A stretch of 64,000 bases of DNA, from positions 1 to 64,000 of the forward strand of contig QPMI01000035.1 of assembly GCA_004431415.1 (NCBI GenBank), given 5' to 3'. Under the pieces are notes generated by a model. That model was not told the origin of the DNA, made no database searches, and saw only the letters and a program-made list of their open reading frames with translations. This stretch comes from Cyanophora paradoxa. Its lineage: Eukaryota > Glaucocystophyceae > Cyanophorales > Cyanophoraceae. Position numbers and translations under genes: made by a program. Of this stretch, positions 1 through 11,907 are shown in pieces; the first letter of the stretch is position 1; the number at the start of each line of letters is the position of its first letter.

Positions 1-3000
1 GGGGCGTGGGACGCGTGCTTCGATTCTACGCCAGGCTACAAGTGCGCGGGAAGAGACGGAGCGTACCGCTTTCTGTCCATCGGGAGGGGCGAGGCCTTCG
101 ACGCGGAGCTGCGGCCGTTCGTGTGGCTGGCGGCGGCGTGGGCGGTCGCCCTGGCGCTCTGGATGGCGGGGATCGGCCTCGCTGACGAAGCAACCCTCCG
201 CTTCAAGCGGGTCCACGCGGCCATACGCACCTCCCTCACCGTGCGAGCCCCGCGCGTCGCCGGCCCCGCCCGCCCCACTGACATGCCGCGCCTGCAGCTC
301 CTCCTCCCCATCCTCACCCTCCCCGTCTTCCTCGTCTTCTTCGCCTACGTGAGCTGGCAGGCGCCGCGGCCGGCCTCGCTCCCCTCCTTCTGGTCCTCGG
401 CCGACGCGACGGGCTGCGCGGCCGTCGCCGGCGCCGCCCTCTGGCTCCTCATCGTCGTCCTCCTCGCCGCCGCGTCGCTCGACCCGTGCCGAAGGCTCGC
501 CCGCGGCCTCCCACCTCCACGCCGCGGGGCCCGGCTGACGCGGGCGGCAGCGGGGCGGGCCCGATGGCGCTCCACACGGGCCTCCCCGAGGCGATCGCCG
601 CCCTCGCGACGGCGCTTCTCGTCGGGGCCGACCAGCTCATGGCCTCCGTCCCCGCCCCCCGCGCCGCCGTGCAGGCCCGCCTCCGCCCTCCGCTCCCCCC
701 ACCCCGCGCCTCGCCCCGCCCTCCTCACCGGCCGCCCCGCAGCTCGCCGTCTCCGTGCTGGGCGTGTCGGCGCCCTTCCTGGCGAGCCTTCCGTACGGCA
801 ACCCGCTCGTCAGCTACCTCCACTCTGCATGGGCCTGCGCCCTCCCCGCGTGCGCCCCGCCCTGCCCGAGCGCGCGGCGCGGCGCGCTCGGGGCCGACTC
901 CGGGCGCGCAGGCTGTACGCGTGTGCGATCGGACTGCGCGCCGTGCACGGAGAGGGGATGCGCGACGCCTCCGTTGGCGCCGGAGTCGGCGCCCTCGTCG
1001 CGTCCGGCGCGACCGGCGCCGCAATCGGCGCCGCCCTCTGCGCCGCCCGCTACGGTGCATTCTGGCGGCCCCGCCCCGCGCGCCCCGCGCTGAGGGCGGG
1101 CGGCAGGGGCGATCGTGCGGCGGTACGAGCGGGCGGCGGCGGGGGGCAGCGGGCGCGAGTCGCCCTACATCACCGCCCTCGCCTTCGCGCGGTGCGCCGC
1201 CCGCCGCCCCCCGCCCCCGTCGCGCCGCCCGAGGGCCGCCCGCAGGCCTCTGGACGCGGTGATCGCGGGGCGGCTGATGGCGGCGCGGGCGGAGCGGGCC
1301 GCGGGCGCCCCGGCGGTGGGGACGCTGGCCCCGCCCGAGCAGGAGGAGCGGGAGGCCTCGTCCGAGTCGCGGGGCCGGAGGGTCTTCCCCAGCGTGGCGG
1401 GGGCGGCCGGGGGCGGGCCCTTCTCGAGCCCCAGCGAGCGCACCCTCGAGGAGCTCTACCTGCGCGCCGTCCGCGAGTACCCCAGGGAGCCCCGCGTCCG
1501 CCCCCCCGCCCCCGCCGCCCCCGCCCCCGTCCCGCCCCTCACCCCCCGGGCATCGAAGGTGCTGCTGGAGGCGGCCGGCTGGGCCCTCTCGAGCGACAAC
1601 GGGCCCCTCTGCGTCTCCTACATCCGCCGCGTCCACGACATCCAGTCAGCCCGGTCCCACTTTCCGCGCGCCCTCGGCCTGAGCGTCGCGCAGGGGCTTC
1701 GTCTGGCCGGACCTGCGGTACGCGGCGGCGGCGACGGACCGGACGCGCAAGCAGCTCGCGGCCGAGCGGGGCGAGGAGACGGTGGACCTCCACGTGCGCC
1801 CCGCCCCGCTCCCCTGCCTACCCGAGCCTCGCCCCGTTGAGCGCCCCCGCAGGCCGGCCTCACCGCCGCCCGTATGCACGAGAAGCTGTGCGCCGCCGCC
1901 GCCCCGTCCCGCCCCTACCCGCCCCCGCCCCCGCTCACCCGCCCTCTCCACAGCACTCGCATCCGGATGCGCTCATTCTGTCTGCCATCCCGCCCCACCC
2001 GCCGCCCGCCGCCCCCTCCGCCGCTGCGGCTGACGCGCGCTGGTGTGCGTGCGCGCAGGGGGCATGCTGCTGAAGGGTGCGGGTGGCGGGGGCGGGGCGG
2101 GGGCGGGGCGGGGGCGGGGCGCTGAGTGCGGGCGCAGACGACCTGGAGGTGGAGCGGCTCCCCGACGCCGTCGCCCTCATCGAGCAGGGCAAGGCCGCCG
2201 CAGGCCCGCCCCCGCCCCCGCCCCGCCCCGCCCCCGCCCCGCCCCGCCCCCGCCTCACGCCCCACCCCCGCCCCGCCCCCGCCCCCGCCCCGCCCCGCCC
2301 CGCCCCCGCCCCCGCCCCGCCCCCGCCCCCGCCCCACCTCACGCCCTCGCAGTCAAGCTCTACGAGCGGCTGCTCCTCCAGTTCCCCAACAGCGCCCGCG
2401 CCGTCCGCGCCTACGCCGCCTACGTGCAGGCGCGCGCGCCCCGCCTCGAGGCGCCGGCGCCGGCGCGGTGCGCGCTCAGCGGGCCGCAGGAGTTCAACCT
2501 GGACGCGGACGGGGCGTCCCGCCTCTACGCGCGCGCCACGGCCATCGAGGGTGCGCCTCTTCTACGCGCACGGCGCCGCCGGTGGTTCCGGGCGAACGGG
2601 GCGGGGGGGAGCAGAGGCCCAGGCGACGGCGATGGCGGGGGGGCGGGTGAACCGGCGGCTGCGGACGCGGGCGGGCCCGTACGCGGCGGAGATGCACGGG
2701 AGCGCGGGGGAGGAGACGGTGGACGAGTCCCCCGAGCGGCGCTCCCCCGTGCGGGGCCTCGGCGGCACGATGGTCGACCCGTCGGCGCACGGGGCGCCCC
2801 CCGTGCTCAAGGTCGGGGGCGGGCCGACCTTGGCGGCCCCGCGCAAGTCCAAGCGCGAGCGGAGCCGCCTCGCCGGCCTCGGGGGCGCCCTCGGCGACCA
2901 CGCGGAGCACGCCGACGACGGTGCGCGCCCCGCGCTCGGGCCTCCGCCCGCCTGGGGCCCGACGCGCCCCCGCAGGCACTCCGGGGGAGGAGAGCGAGTC

Positions 3001-6000
3001 GCCGCGGCGCCACAACGGCCTGAGCGAGGGGGTCCCCGTGCAGGTGAGCCGGCCGCGCGGCCTCCCGGCGCCGGCGGGGGCCCCGCGCCGAGGGCGGGCC
3101 TGCAGCAGGCGCTGCCGACGTCGATGGAGACGATGACGGACGGCGCGGCGGGGGGCGGCATCGCCGGCATCGCGGCGGCGGCGGCGGCGGCGGCGGCGCG
3201 GCTGGAGTTGGGCGTGCCGCGGCACGCCTCGGGCTCGCGCCTGGAGCAGCTGCGCGTGGAGCACGGCTTCGAGGCGCCGGCGGGGCACGGGCACCGCGGG
3301 GGCGCCGAGACGCCGCCGCGGAGGGCGTCGGCGCCGGACAGCCCGAGCAGCGTCGCCCACGAGCGCTCCTCCGTCCACCTCGTCAGCCCGCCCGCCCGCC
3401 CGCCCGCCCCGCAGCCGCCGGCCCCGCCCGACGCCCCGGCGCAGCACGAGTTCCGCTCCCTCGTCACCGGCGCCAGCGCCCCCGGGAGCGAGGTGCGGCG
3501 CATCCTTCCTCCCGCCCCGCCGCTGTCCCGCGGGCCGACGGCCCCCGCGCGGCAGGTCTCGCTCCCCGGCAACGTGCGGGGGCGGGGGAGCGGGGAGGCG
3601 GGCGGCCCGGCCCCGCAGGAGGCGGCGCTGGGCGAGGAGCAAGAGGGCGACGCGGCCGAGGGGCTCCCCTTCACGCTGCCCCTCATGCAGCCCGACAGCG
3701 ACGGCGGGGAGCCGACGCCGCGCGCCGCGCCGACGCCGCTCAACGCGGCGCGGAGCGCGACGTCGGGGAAGACGGGGGGACACGGGGCGGCGCCGCGCAC
3801 GGGGAGCCACAAGCACATCTCCTCGCGCGGCATCGCCGAGGCCCTCGGGCTCATCCCCAACGGCGACGCCCCGCAGGCCCCCGGCCAGAGCCAGAGCCAC
3901 GGTCACGGCCTGCGGCCCCCCGCGCGCCTTGCCCCGCTCCGCCCCTCGCCCGCCCCGACGGCCGCCGGGAAGAGCCACCAGGGCGTGCGCCGCCTGAGCA
4001 CCGAGGTCAGCCGCGGGCGGCGGCGGCAGAGCGTCTCGGAGGCCCCGCACGTCGCCGGCGAGGAGGCCGCGAGCGCGTACCCCATCGACGAGCAGGACGA
4101 GGCTGCCACCTCCGATGCCTTCGCGCGCACCTACTACAGGCGCGACCCCTCGGCAGGGCCATCTGCCCTCCTGCCGGCTGAGCCTAACACCGCGCACCGC
4201 AGGCAGCAGCTGCAGACGAAGGGCGACGCCGTGGTGCGGCGCATCCGGCGCTCCCTCCTCGCCGCCACCCTCCTCAGCCTCGTCCGCCCCGCCCCGCCCC
4301 GCCCCGCTTCGGGGGAGCTCAGGGGCGGGCGGCGCGCAGCTGCTGCTCTCGGCGATGTACGCGGTGGCGCGCATCCTCGACTCGGGCCAGTACGCCTACT
4401 TCCGGTGCGCGCCCGGCCGCGCGGCGAGCTGGGGCGCGGCGGGCGAGGGGCCGGCAGGGACATTGAGGCTGCCTCGCGGGTGCCCGAGGAGATCCTCCGC
4501 GTCTCCCTCGCCGCGCAGGCCCGCCACCGCCCCGCCCCGGGCCCCGGGCCCCGCTGAGGCGCGCCCGGGCGGGGAGCAGGCGACGCTCTTCGCGTCGACG
4601 CCAACGGGGTTCGACCTGGCCCCCGCGGACACGCTGCACATGCTCGAGGACGACGTCAAGCACCTCTACGACATCGTCTTCAGCCCCAAGTCGAGCCTCC
4701 AGAACCCCCTCGGCCTCCCCGACCGCGCCTACCGCTCCAAGTCATGGTTCGACTCCTCCCTCGAGGTCCGCCCGCCTCGCCCCGCCCCGCCGCCCCGCCC
4801 CTCCCGACGGCGGCGGCAGGTGACGCTCTTCGACGCGCTGGCGAGCCCGCTCTACACGGCGACGCGCCTGAAGTCGCCGGACGCCATCACACAGTTCCTC
4901 CGCCGCTCCGCCCTCGTCGCCACGCGCACCGCCGAGGAGCTCGGCCTCGGGCCCTCCGGCAAGCCCGCCAAGCTCCTCACCCCGGCCTTCTTCATCAACG
5001 ACACCGGTGCGCAGCCGGCCCCCGCCCGCCCTTTGCGCGCGGGGTCGCCCGCGGGGGGCCGACGAGGTGCGGCAGCGTTCCGGTTCACGGTGGACAACGT
5101 GCTTCCGCTGCGCGAGGTCAGCGACGCGCGCCTCACGGCCCTCATCGACGACACCCGCAACTTCCTCACGTCCGCCCCGCCCCGCCTCGCCCCGCCCCGC
5201 CCCGGGCCACCGGCGGGACCTCACGCCCCGGCCCGCCCCGCCCGCAGATTCGTGCCCACCGTGAACGCCGCCGTCGTCGCCAGGCCCGCCACCCCGCCAC
5301 CCGCCCCCGAGCTCGCCCGCTCGCCCGCGCCGCGCGCTTGAGCGGGGGCCCGCAGCCTCTTCGCGACGTTCATCGCGGCGGCCGTCGCCGCCTTCGTCGT
5401 CTCCGTGATGAACGTCATGCGCGAGCGCAAGTCCGCCGTCTCCCTCTTCCTCGAGATGTGCGCCCCGTCCCCCCACCCTTCTCTCGAGCCAGCTGAGCCG
5501 AGCGGCGCTGGGCAGCCCGCGGTCGACGATCAAGGAGATCTGGCACTCCATCGACGTGAACGGGCCCGCCGCCACCTACGTCCGCCCCGCCGGCCCCCGG
5601 CCCGCCCCCCCGCTCGCCTCCGAGCCCCGCCGCAGGACTCGGGCGGCGGGGGCGGCGGCGGCATGGGCAAGGACGGGGCGGAGACGACGGTGACGAATGG
5701 GGCCGGCGCGATGAACGGGGCGGGCCCCGAGCACTGGGGCCGCACCACCCCGCAGGGGGGACCGGGCGGGGTGCAGCCGGGCGCACCGACGACGGCGGCC
5801 CCGGCGCCCACGACGCTGGCGGTGCCGGAGGCGGCGCCCGAGGCGCGGCAGGCGTCGCCCCGGCGCGGCTCGACAGCCTCGGAGCCCCTCAGCGGCGTCG
5901 TCTACGTGCGCGCCCTGCCCCAGCGCCCCCCGGCCCCTCTCACCCCCCCGCTCCGCAGTCGGGCAGCGGGTCGGACGGGATGACGGGGGCGGGGGCGACG

Positions 6001-9000
6001 GGGCGGCGCTAGACGCGCGCTCCATCGAGGCCCTCGAGGCCGACTTCCTCCGGTCCGCCCCGCCCCGCCCCCGCCCGAGGCGCCCAGCTGACCCCGCGCC
6101 CCGCGCCCCGCGTCTCCGCAGGAGCATCAAGTGCGCGCGCCGCCGCGCTGCCGCTGCGCCGCGCGTGGGGCGGCGCTGAGGCGGGCGGGGGCGGGGGCAG
6201 GACGCATCGGACGTCGGCGATCCGACTGCTGACGATCAAGAGCGCCGTCGCCCTCTGCTGCTCCCTCCTCTTCCCCGTGCGCCCCGCCCTCCGCCGCCGC
6301 CCGCCGGCCCCGCCGAGGCGGCCGGGGCAGGTGGCGATCGTGATCGCGGGGGCGGACCTGCTCGCCTCGAACAGCAGCGTCCTGGACCCCGCCTCGGCCG
6401 CCCTCACCCTCCAGACCATGCACGTCGAGATTGTCCTCTGGTTCGCCCGCCCGCGCCCCCGCCATCCCGCCCGCGCCGTCCCGGGCCGACGGGGCGGGGC
6501 GACAGGTGCCAGGCGTACGTGGCGACGGTGGTGGTGCCGGCGGCGACGCGCCTCCAGTCGGAGCGCTGCCTGCAGCTCGGCCGCCGCGCCCTCGACGACT
6601 TCGAGCGCGCCCTCAACTCCCTCTCCGGCTACCTCAAGGAGATCGTGCGCTGAGCCGGCAGCCGAGCCGGCCGGCGGCTGAGGCGGGCGGGGGCGGGGCA
6701 GAGCTTCCAGCACGCGGACTGCGCGACGTGGCAGCAGATGCTGGTGGGCGACAGCGCGGCGGAGGCGGCCCGCGCCGCCAGCGGCGAGTTCAACGCCTTC
6801 GCCGCCTCCGGCGCCGGCTGCCTCTCCCTCCGCCAGCAGGTCCTCCCCCCTTCCCTCCCCCCTCCCCGCCCGCCCCCGCGCCCGCCCCCGCGCCGCTCAC
6901 GCCGGCGCGCACGCGAAGATGGTCGAGATCGCCGCCGCCGCCGTCCGCCCCGCCCGCCCCGGCCCCTCCCAATCTGCGGCGGCGCGTGAGGGCGGGGGCG
7001 GGCGGGGCAGGAACGGCTGCTGAACGCGGACGCGGGGCGGGCCTTCTCGTGGTCGTACGGCCCCCTCCGCTTCCTCCAGTCCACCGTCGTCCACAACTCG
7101 GCCGCCTCCATGGCATGCCGGGCCCCCCGGCCCCCCGCCGGCTCCCCGCTGAGCCTCGTTGCAGGCGCTCGAGTCGTTCGTGACGACCTTCCTGGAGCGC
7201 TCGAACCGGGCCATCGCGACCACCCTCCAGTCCCTCGACATCATCTTCGCCGTCGGCGTCGTCACCAGGTGGGGGGGCCCCGTCCCCCGCCCCGCCGAGC
7301 CGCCCCCCGACTCCTCCCGCAGCGTCATCATCTGGCTCGTCGTCTTCCACCCCGCCATCCGCGGCATCGCCAGGGAGCACGAGAAGACGGTGCGCGGCGC
7401 GCGCCGGCCCCCGCCGCGGCGCTCCGTCCGAGCCGGCGGCCCGCGCGGGCGCGCAGTTCTCGATGCTGCTGCTGATCCCGCCGGCGATCATCGACCGCAT
7501 CCCCGCCCTCCGCGACTACATGGGCGAGCACGCGCCCCTCCCCGCCGGCAGCTGCAGGCCGGCTCGCAAGTCTGACTGGCGTGGGTCCGGGGCCAGCGAC
7601 GGGGGAGGCGCGGAACGTGGCGAGCATCATCGAGGACAACCGGGCCAAGACCAAGTCCATCCTCGAGGCCGCCTCGGACGCCATCGTCGTCTGGTCCGCC
7701 CCGCCCCGCCCCCCTCCGCCCCGCCCCGCCCCGCCCTCACCCGCGCCCCGCGCCTTGCGCCCCGCAGCGACAGCGCCGGCTCCATCCAGGTCCCCGACTC
7801 CATCTCCCCCGGCCCCCAACCGCCCGCCCGCCCGCCCGCTCCCCGTGACGCTCCGGCCCAGGTCTTCAATGCGGCGGCCGAGACGCTGCTGGGGTACAGC
7901 GCTGCGGAGGCCCTCGCCATGCCCGTCGGCCAGATCCTCCCGGTACGGGCGGGCCCCGCGCGCCCCCTCGGAGCGCTCGGGGGGCGAGCGGGGGGCGGGC
8001 AGGACCTGCCGGCGCCGGCGGCGCCGACGCAGGTGGGGTCCCACGACGAGAGCGGGGGCGGGCTGGCGGGTCTCGTGGGCCGCCAGATCTCCCTCGAGGC
8101 CCGCCGTAAGGACACCTCCACCTTCCCCGCCCACATCTCCGTCGGCTGCGGCCGCTCGGGCGCGCCCCCTCTACCGCCCCGCCCCGTTTCGCGCGCCCCT
8201 GACCGCTGCCGCGCAGGCCGCAAGCCCTTCTTCGTGCTCTTCATCCGGTGCGGGGCCCCGCGCCGGGCCCCGCGGCGTGCCCCGCGGCGCGGGGCGCCCC
8301 GGCCTCACGGGCGCGCTCGCAGGGACGTGACGGAGCGGCACCGGGCGGAGGAGGCGCTGCAGGCGGAGAAGGCCCGCGGCGACCGCCTCCTCCGCAACAT
8401 CCTCCCCGACCGTCCGCCCCGCTCCCCTCCGCCCGCCGGCGCCGCCTCTGAGCTGCCTCTGCCGGCGCAGCGATCGTGGAGCGGCTGAAGCAGGGCGGGG
8501 AGGCGATCATCGCCGACGCCGTCGACGAAGCCTCTATCCTCTTCTCCGACCTCGTCGTCCGCCCCGCCTCCCCCTCCCTTTCTTCCTTAATTCTTTGCGC
8601 TGAGGCGGGCCCCTTCGGTCCGATCCCTCTGCAGGGCTTCACCGCCATGGGTGCCCCCGCCCCCGCCCCCCGCGCTCGCCTGCGGCCCGCGCGGCGCCTC
8701 TGACGCGGGCGGGGGCGGGGGCAGCGGCGGCGCAGAGCCCCGAGGAGGTCGTGGGGATCCTCTCGGAGCTCTTCAACCGCTTCGACGACCTCGTCGACGC
8801 GTACGGCGTCGACAAGGTCAAGACCATGTGCGCCCCGCCTCCGCCCGCCCCGCCCCGCCCCCCGCCCTCCCCCGCCCCTTTCTCACCCCGCCCGCAGCGG
8901 GGACGCGTACATGCGAGCCCGGTCCCGCCCGCCGCGGCTGGGCCGGGGCTGAGGCGGGGCGGGGGCGGGGGCGGCAGGTGCTACACGACGCGGCCGCCGG

Positions 9001-9833
9001 ACGTCCTCATCGACTTCGCCCTCGACATGCTCGCCGAGGCCCGCCCCGCCCCGCCCCCGCCCCCGCCGCCCCGCCCCCGCGCTCACCGCCCGCCCCGCCC
9101 CGCTCCAGGTGGAGAACATGAACCGCGAGCGCGGCAGCTCCCTCAGCGTCCGCATCGGCATCCACACGGGTCCGCGTCGCGCCGCGCCGCGCCCCGCGGG
9201 CTGCCCACCTGAAGCTCGAGCTGACGCCGCGCAGGCCCCATCATCGCCGGTCCGCCTCGGGCCCTACTGCGCCTCGCGCCCCGGGCCCCTCCTGCCCCCG
9301 CCGGCCCCTCACGAGCCCGGCCCCGCAGGCGTCATCGGCACGAAGCGGCTCGCCTACGACATCGTGCGTGCACACCCAGCCCCCGCTTTCCAAACCCCTC
9401 CCCCGGCCCCCCTGCTCCCGCCCCATGGCGCTGACGGCGGCGGGGCGCGCCCTCAGTGGGGCGACTCTGTCAACATGGCGAGCCGGTGCGCTGCTGCCGC
9501 CTCGGGCTCTCCCGCGCCTCGCGACCGGGACCGACTCGAGGGGGCGGCGGGCGCAGGATGGAGAGCTCGGGGGTGCCGGGGCGGGTGCAGATCTCGCCCG
9601 GGACGTACGAGCGCGTGCGGTGGAAGTTCCAGTTCGAGGAGGTCAAGGGGGTGGAGGTGAAGGGCAAGGGCAAGATGACCTGCTTCCTCGTCGCGGGCCG
9701 CAGCTCCAGGCCGCCCGCCCCCGCCATCCACCCGCGCGCCCTCCCCGCCCTCCGCCGCCGCGGGGCCACCCCCACCCCGCCCGCCAGCGGCTCCCTCGAC
9801 GGGGCCAACCCGCCCAAGCGCGGCTCCCGCTGA
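1..9833 (+). CDS. TmcB-like multi-membrane PAS/class III adenylyl cyclase (5' end outside window)
   Basis: Predicted to make cyclic AMP at a membrane. The window opens inside an exon (GAWDACFDSTPGYKC). Several hydrophobic exons follow up to about 1.2 kb (e.g. LLLPILTLPVFLVFFAYV). At about 2360-2550 comes the segment YERLLLQFPNSARAVRAYA followed by ASRLYARATAIE, typical of TmcB (tiny macrocysts B)-type proteins. A long low-complexity linker follows (2.6-4.1 kb), then more membrane segments (FIAAAVAAFVVSVM near 5360; SVIIWLVVFHPAI near 7320), a PAS-like region at 7.62-8.33 kb (SILEAASDAIVV, VFNAAAETLLGYSA, RDVTERHRAEEAL), and a class III cyclase domain at 8.47-9.68 kb. Metal aspartates lie in ILFSDLV and GDAYMCY. 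The base-selecting residues are Lys in VKTMGDAY and Asp in AYDIWGD, which indicates adenylyl rather than guanylyl cyclase. The transition-state Asn and Arg are in VNMASRM. Roughly thirty short introns. Stop TGA at 9831-9833. Confidence 0.85.
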
Positions 9834-11907
9834 GCGACACTCTCGTACACGTGCCATCGTATATATATTAACATGTCATATGAATACTTAAATACGAAAC
9901 GCGTCCTTGCTCAGACAGCCAAGCGTCGCGTTTGGCTTGAAGAAAGCTAATCATAAGCGAAGCGAATTCCGGAGCCTTCAAGCGCGGGCCGGCCTCGAGG
10001 GCCAGCTTGGGGAGCCGGGGCAACTTCGCTCAGTGCAATAGCTATAGCAACCCCCGGGCCCCTTCCGAAGCTCCCGAAGTCCTGTCAGGCTGGCTACTAG
10101 GCTACTACTAGGCTAGCAATTTCAAAGGATTCAGGCTTGGCAATCCTGAGGCCTACCGTAGTACGACTCGGCAAGTCAGGGCCTATCAGAGAATAACTAG
10201 CTATAGGCCTGAAGCTCAGCGGCTTATAATTAGCCGACTGCCCATGGCCATGGGCCCATGGCCAGCACCAGGATCGCTGAACTCGGCAAGTGGCCGCCGC
10301 GCGGCCTTGGGACCAGGCCTAGGGACTCCGGGAGGCGATCGCGAGCTGGGCGTCCCGCCACCCCAAGCCCCGTGATCATTGTGATCATCATGATCGGCCA
10401 GCGCCTAACTTAGTAGTAATTATAACTTAGTATAACTAGTACTCGAGCTCAGTGAGCTACTATCATAGTATTAATATTCTTGGAAGCCTTGAAGGGGGCA
10501 ATTGCAAGGGGGGGGGCGGCGGGGGTTGCCGATCGCGGGGGGCGGCGAGGGCGCGCCGCGAATTTCGGAAGCGGGGGGGCGCGTGGTGGGGCAGGGTGGG
10601 CGGGCGGCCGCGGTGGGTGGGGGTGATCGGGCCTGCGCGAGGGCATCGGCGCGGCTCTCTGGGGCCGGGGCCCGCGGCCGGGGGCGGGGAGCTCGACGCG
10701 GCGAGGGCTTTGGCCCCGCGGCCGCCGGCGAGGCGGGGGGCCGGGCCGGCCCGCGGCCGCGGCCGCGGGCGCGCGGGGCGCCGGCGTGCGGCGCGGCCGG
10801 TCGCGGCCGGCCCGCCGGCCCGGCCCGGCGCCCGCTCGAGCTCCGCGCGCGCGCCCCCGGGCCCGCTCCCCCTGGCCGCCGGGCGCCGGGGGCGATCGCT
10901 CCCCCCGCGAAGGCGGCCGATCGCGATCGACATCGCCCTATACCGTTACACAGGCTATACGTAATACGTATACGTAAACACGTGGGGTTAATTAAACGTT
11001 ACCGCGGCCGTGGGCATGCGCACGCCGGCGCCGGCCGGCGCCGGCCGCGCGCGGCGAGCAAACGTTTAATTTCTTAATTACTTAACCAATTGCAAGTTTT
11101 TTTGCAACTTCTTAAATTGGCAAGTCGCGCGCGTTAGCGGCGTTACCAGTGTAACTTACCACTGCCAACTTACCACAAGTTACCAGCAGTGATGTTATCA
11201 TGATAATGATGTCCTATCATGATAATGATATGATGCATGATATCATCATGATACGGACCCCCCTGTCATCATGGCTATCATGATGATGACAGAACCCCCC
11301 CTAGACCACCCCAAACCGCGAGTTTCTCATGCTCCAAACACATTAGCAGAGTTAAGTAAGTAATCGAGAGAGTGAGTAACATGATCTTTAGCAGAAAGCG
11401 CACCGAAATAGCGATGTTCTTGCCATCACAGCGCCTCCACCGGTACCCCCCTCCGGCCCATCGCCATCACAGCGCTAGCGCCAGATGTAGAGGATGTGTC
11501 TGAGTAGGATTATAGTGCAGCTCTATGCTTCTTCTGTTGATTTTCGTGTCAAAACGACCATCTTTGCGGCAACTTTCACTGTTTCACAGCGCCGGGAACT
11601 TTGTATGGTGATAATGATATGATATGATATGATATGATGATGATAATGATATCATGACTTTTTGGGCGGCCGTATCATGATAACATCACTGGTTACCAGT
11701 ACTAGTATCCGGTACCAGTCCAGGTACTAGAGCTCCGATCGGGCTCTCAAGCGGCTCCTAGCCGGCGCCTCCTCTCCCCGACGATCGCAGTACCCCAGTT
11801 ACTAGGAGCCCTTCCAGCTAAGACCCCAGGTTCGAGGCGAGGTGGTTTAGCATTCGGCGAGCGCCAGGCACTTCAGTTTCGCTTCTCCAGATTCAGCGTC
11901 AGCAAAG
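9834..11907. other. intergenic spacer, AT-richer with palindromes and one GC island
   Basis: I see no convincing gene here. The GC content drops abruptly after the cyclase stop. The spacer holds nested palindromes such as CCCATGGCCATGGG near 10241, a block of CG-only palindromes at about 10500-10930 (repeated CCGCGG/GCGCGC), and ATGAT/ATCAT-rich DNA at 11190-11300 and 11605-11690. Open frames in the GC island have no recognisable composition and are taken as chance. Confidence 0.6.
11188..11690. repeat. 18-bp perfect inverted repeat flanking ATGAT-rich DNA
   Basis: AGTGATGTTATCATGATA at 11188-11205 recurs as its exact reverse complement at 11673-11690. Just inside both arms are reiterated TGATAATGATATGAT/ATCATGATA motifs (11205-11258 and 11608-11656), several of them self-palindromic. 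A further hairpin (CTGTCATCAT 11263-11272 with ATGATGACAG 11283-11292) lies within. It could be a MITE-like element, a cruciform-forming element or a simple repeat that has inverted. No coding capacity is seen. Confidence 0.55.

Noticed and set aside
2494-4374. Long open frames antisense to the cyclase exons
   Set aside because: Composition is Arg/Ala/Gly/Pro-rich with no motif. It is the shadow of GC-rich codons on the opposite strand, where the exon chain is consistent with a known family.
10452-11077. Overlapping frames in the GC island after the cyclase
   Set aside because: Both strands are open with Arg/Gly/Ala low complexity and no splice-linked continuation; taken as non-coding.
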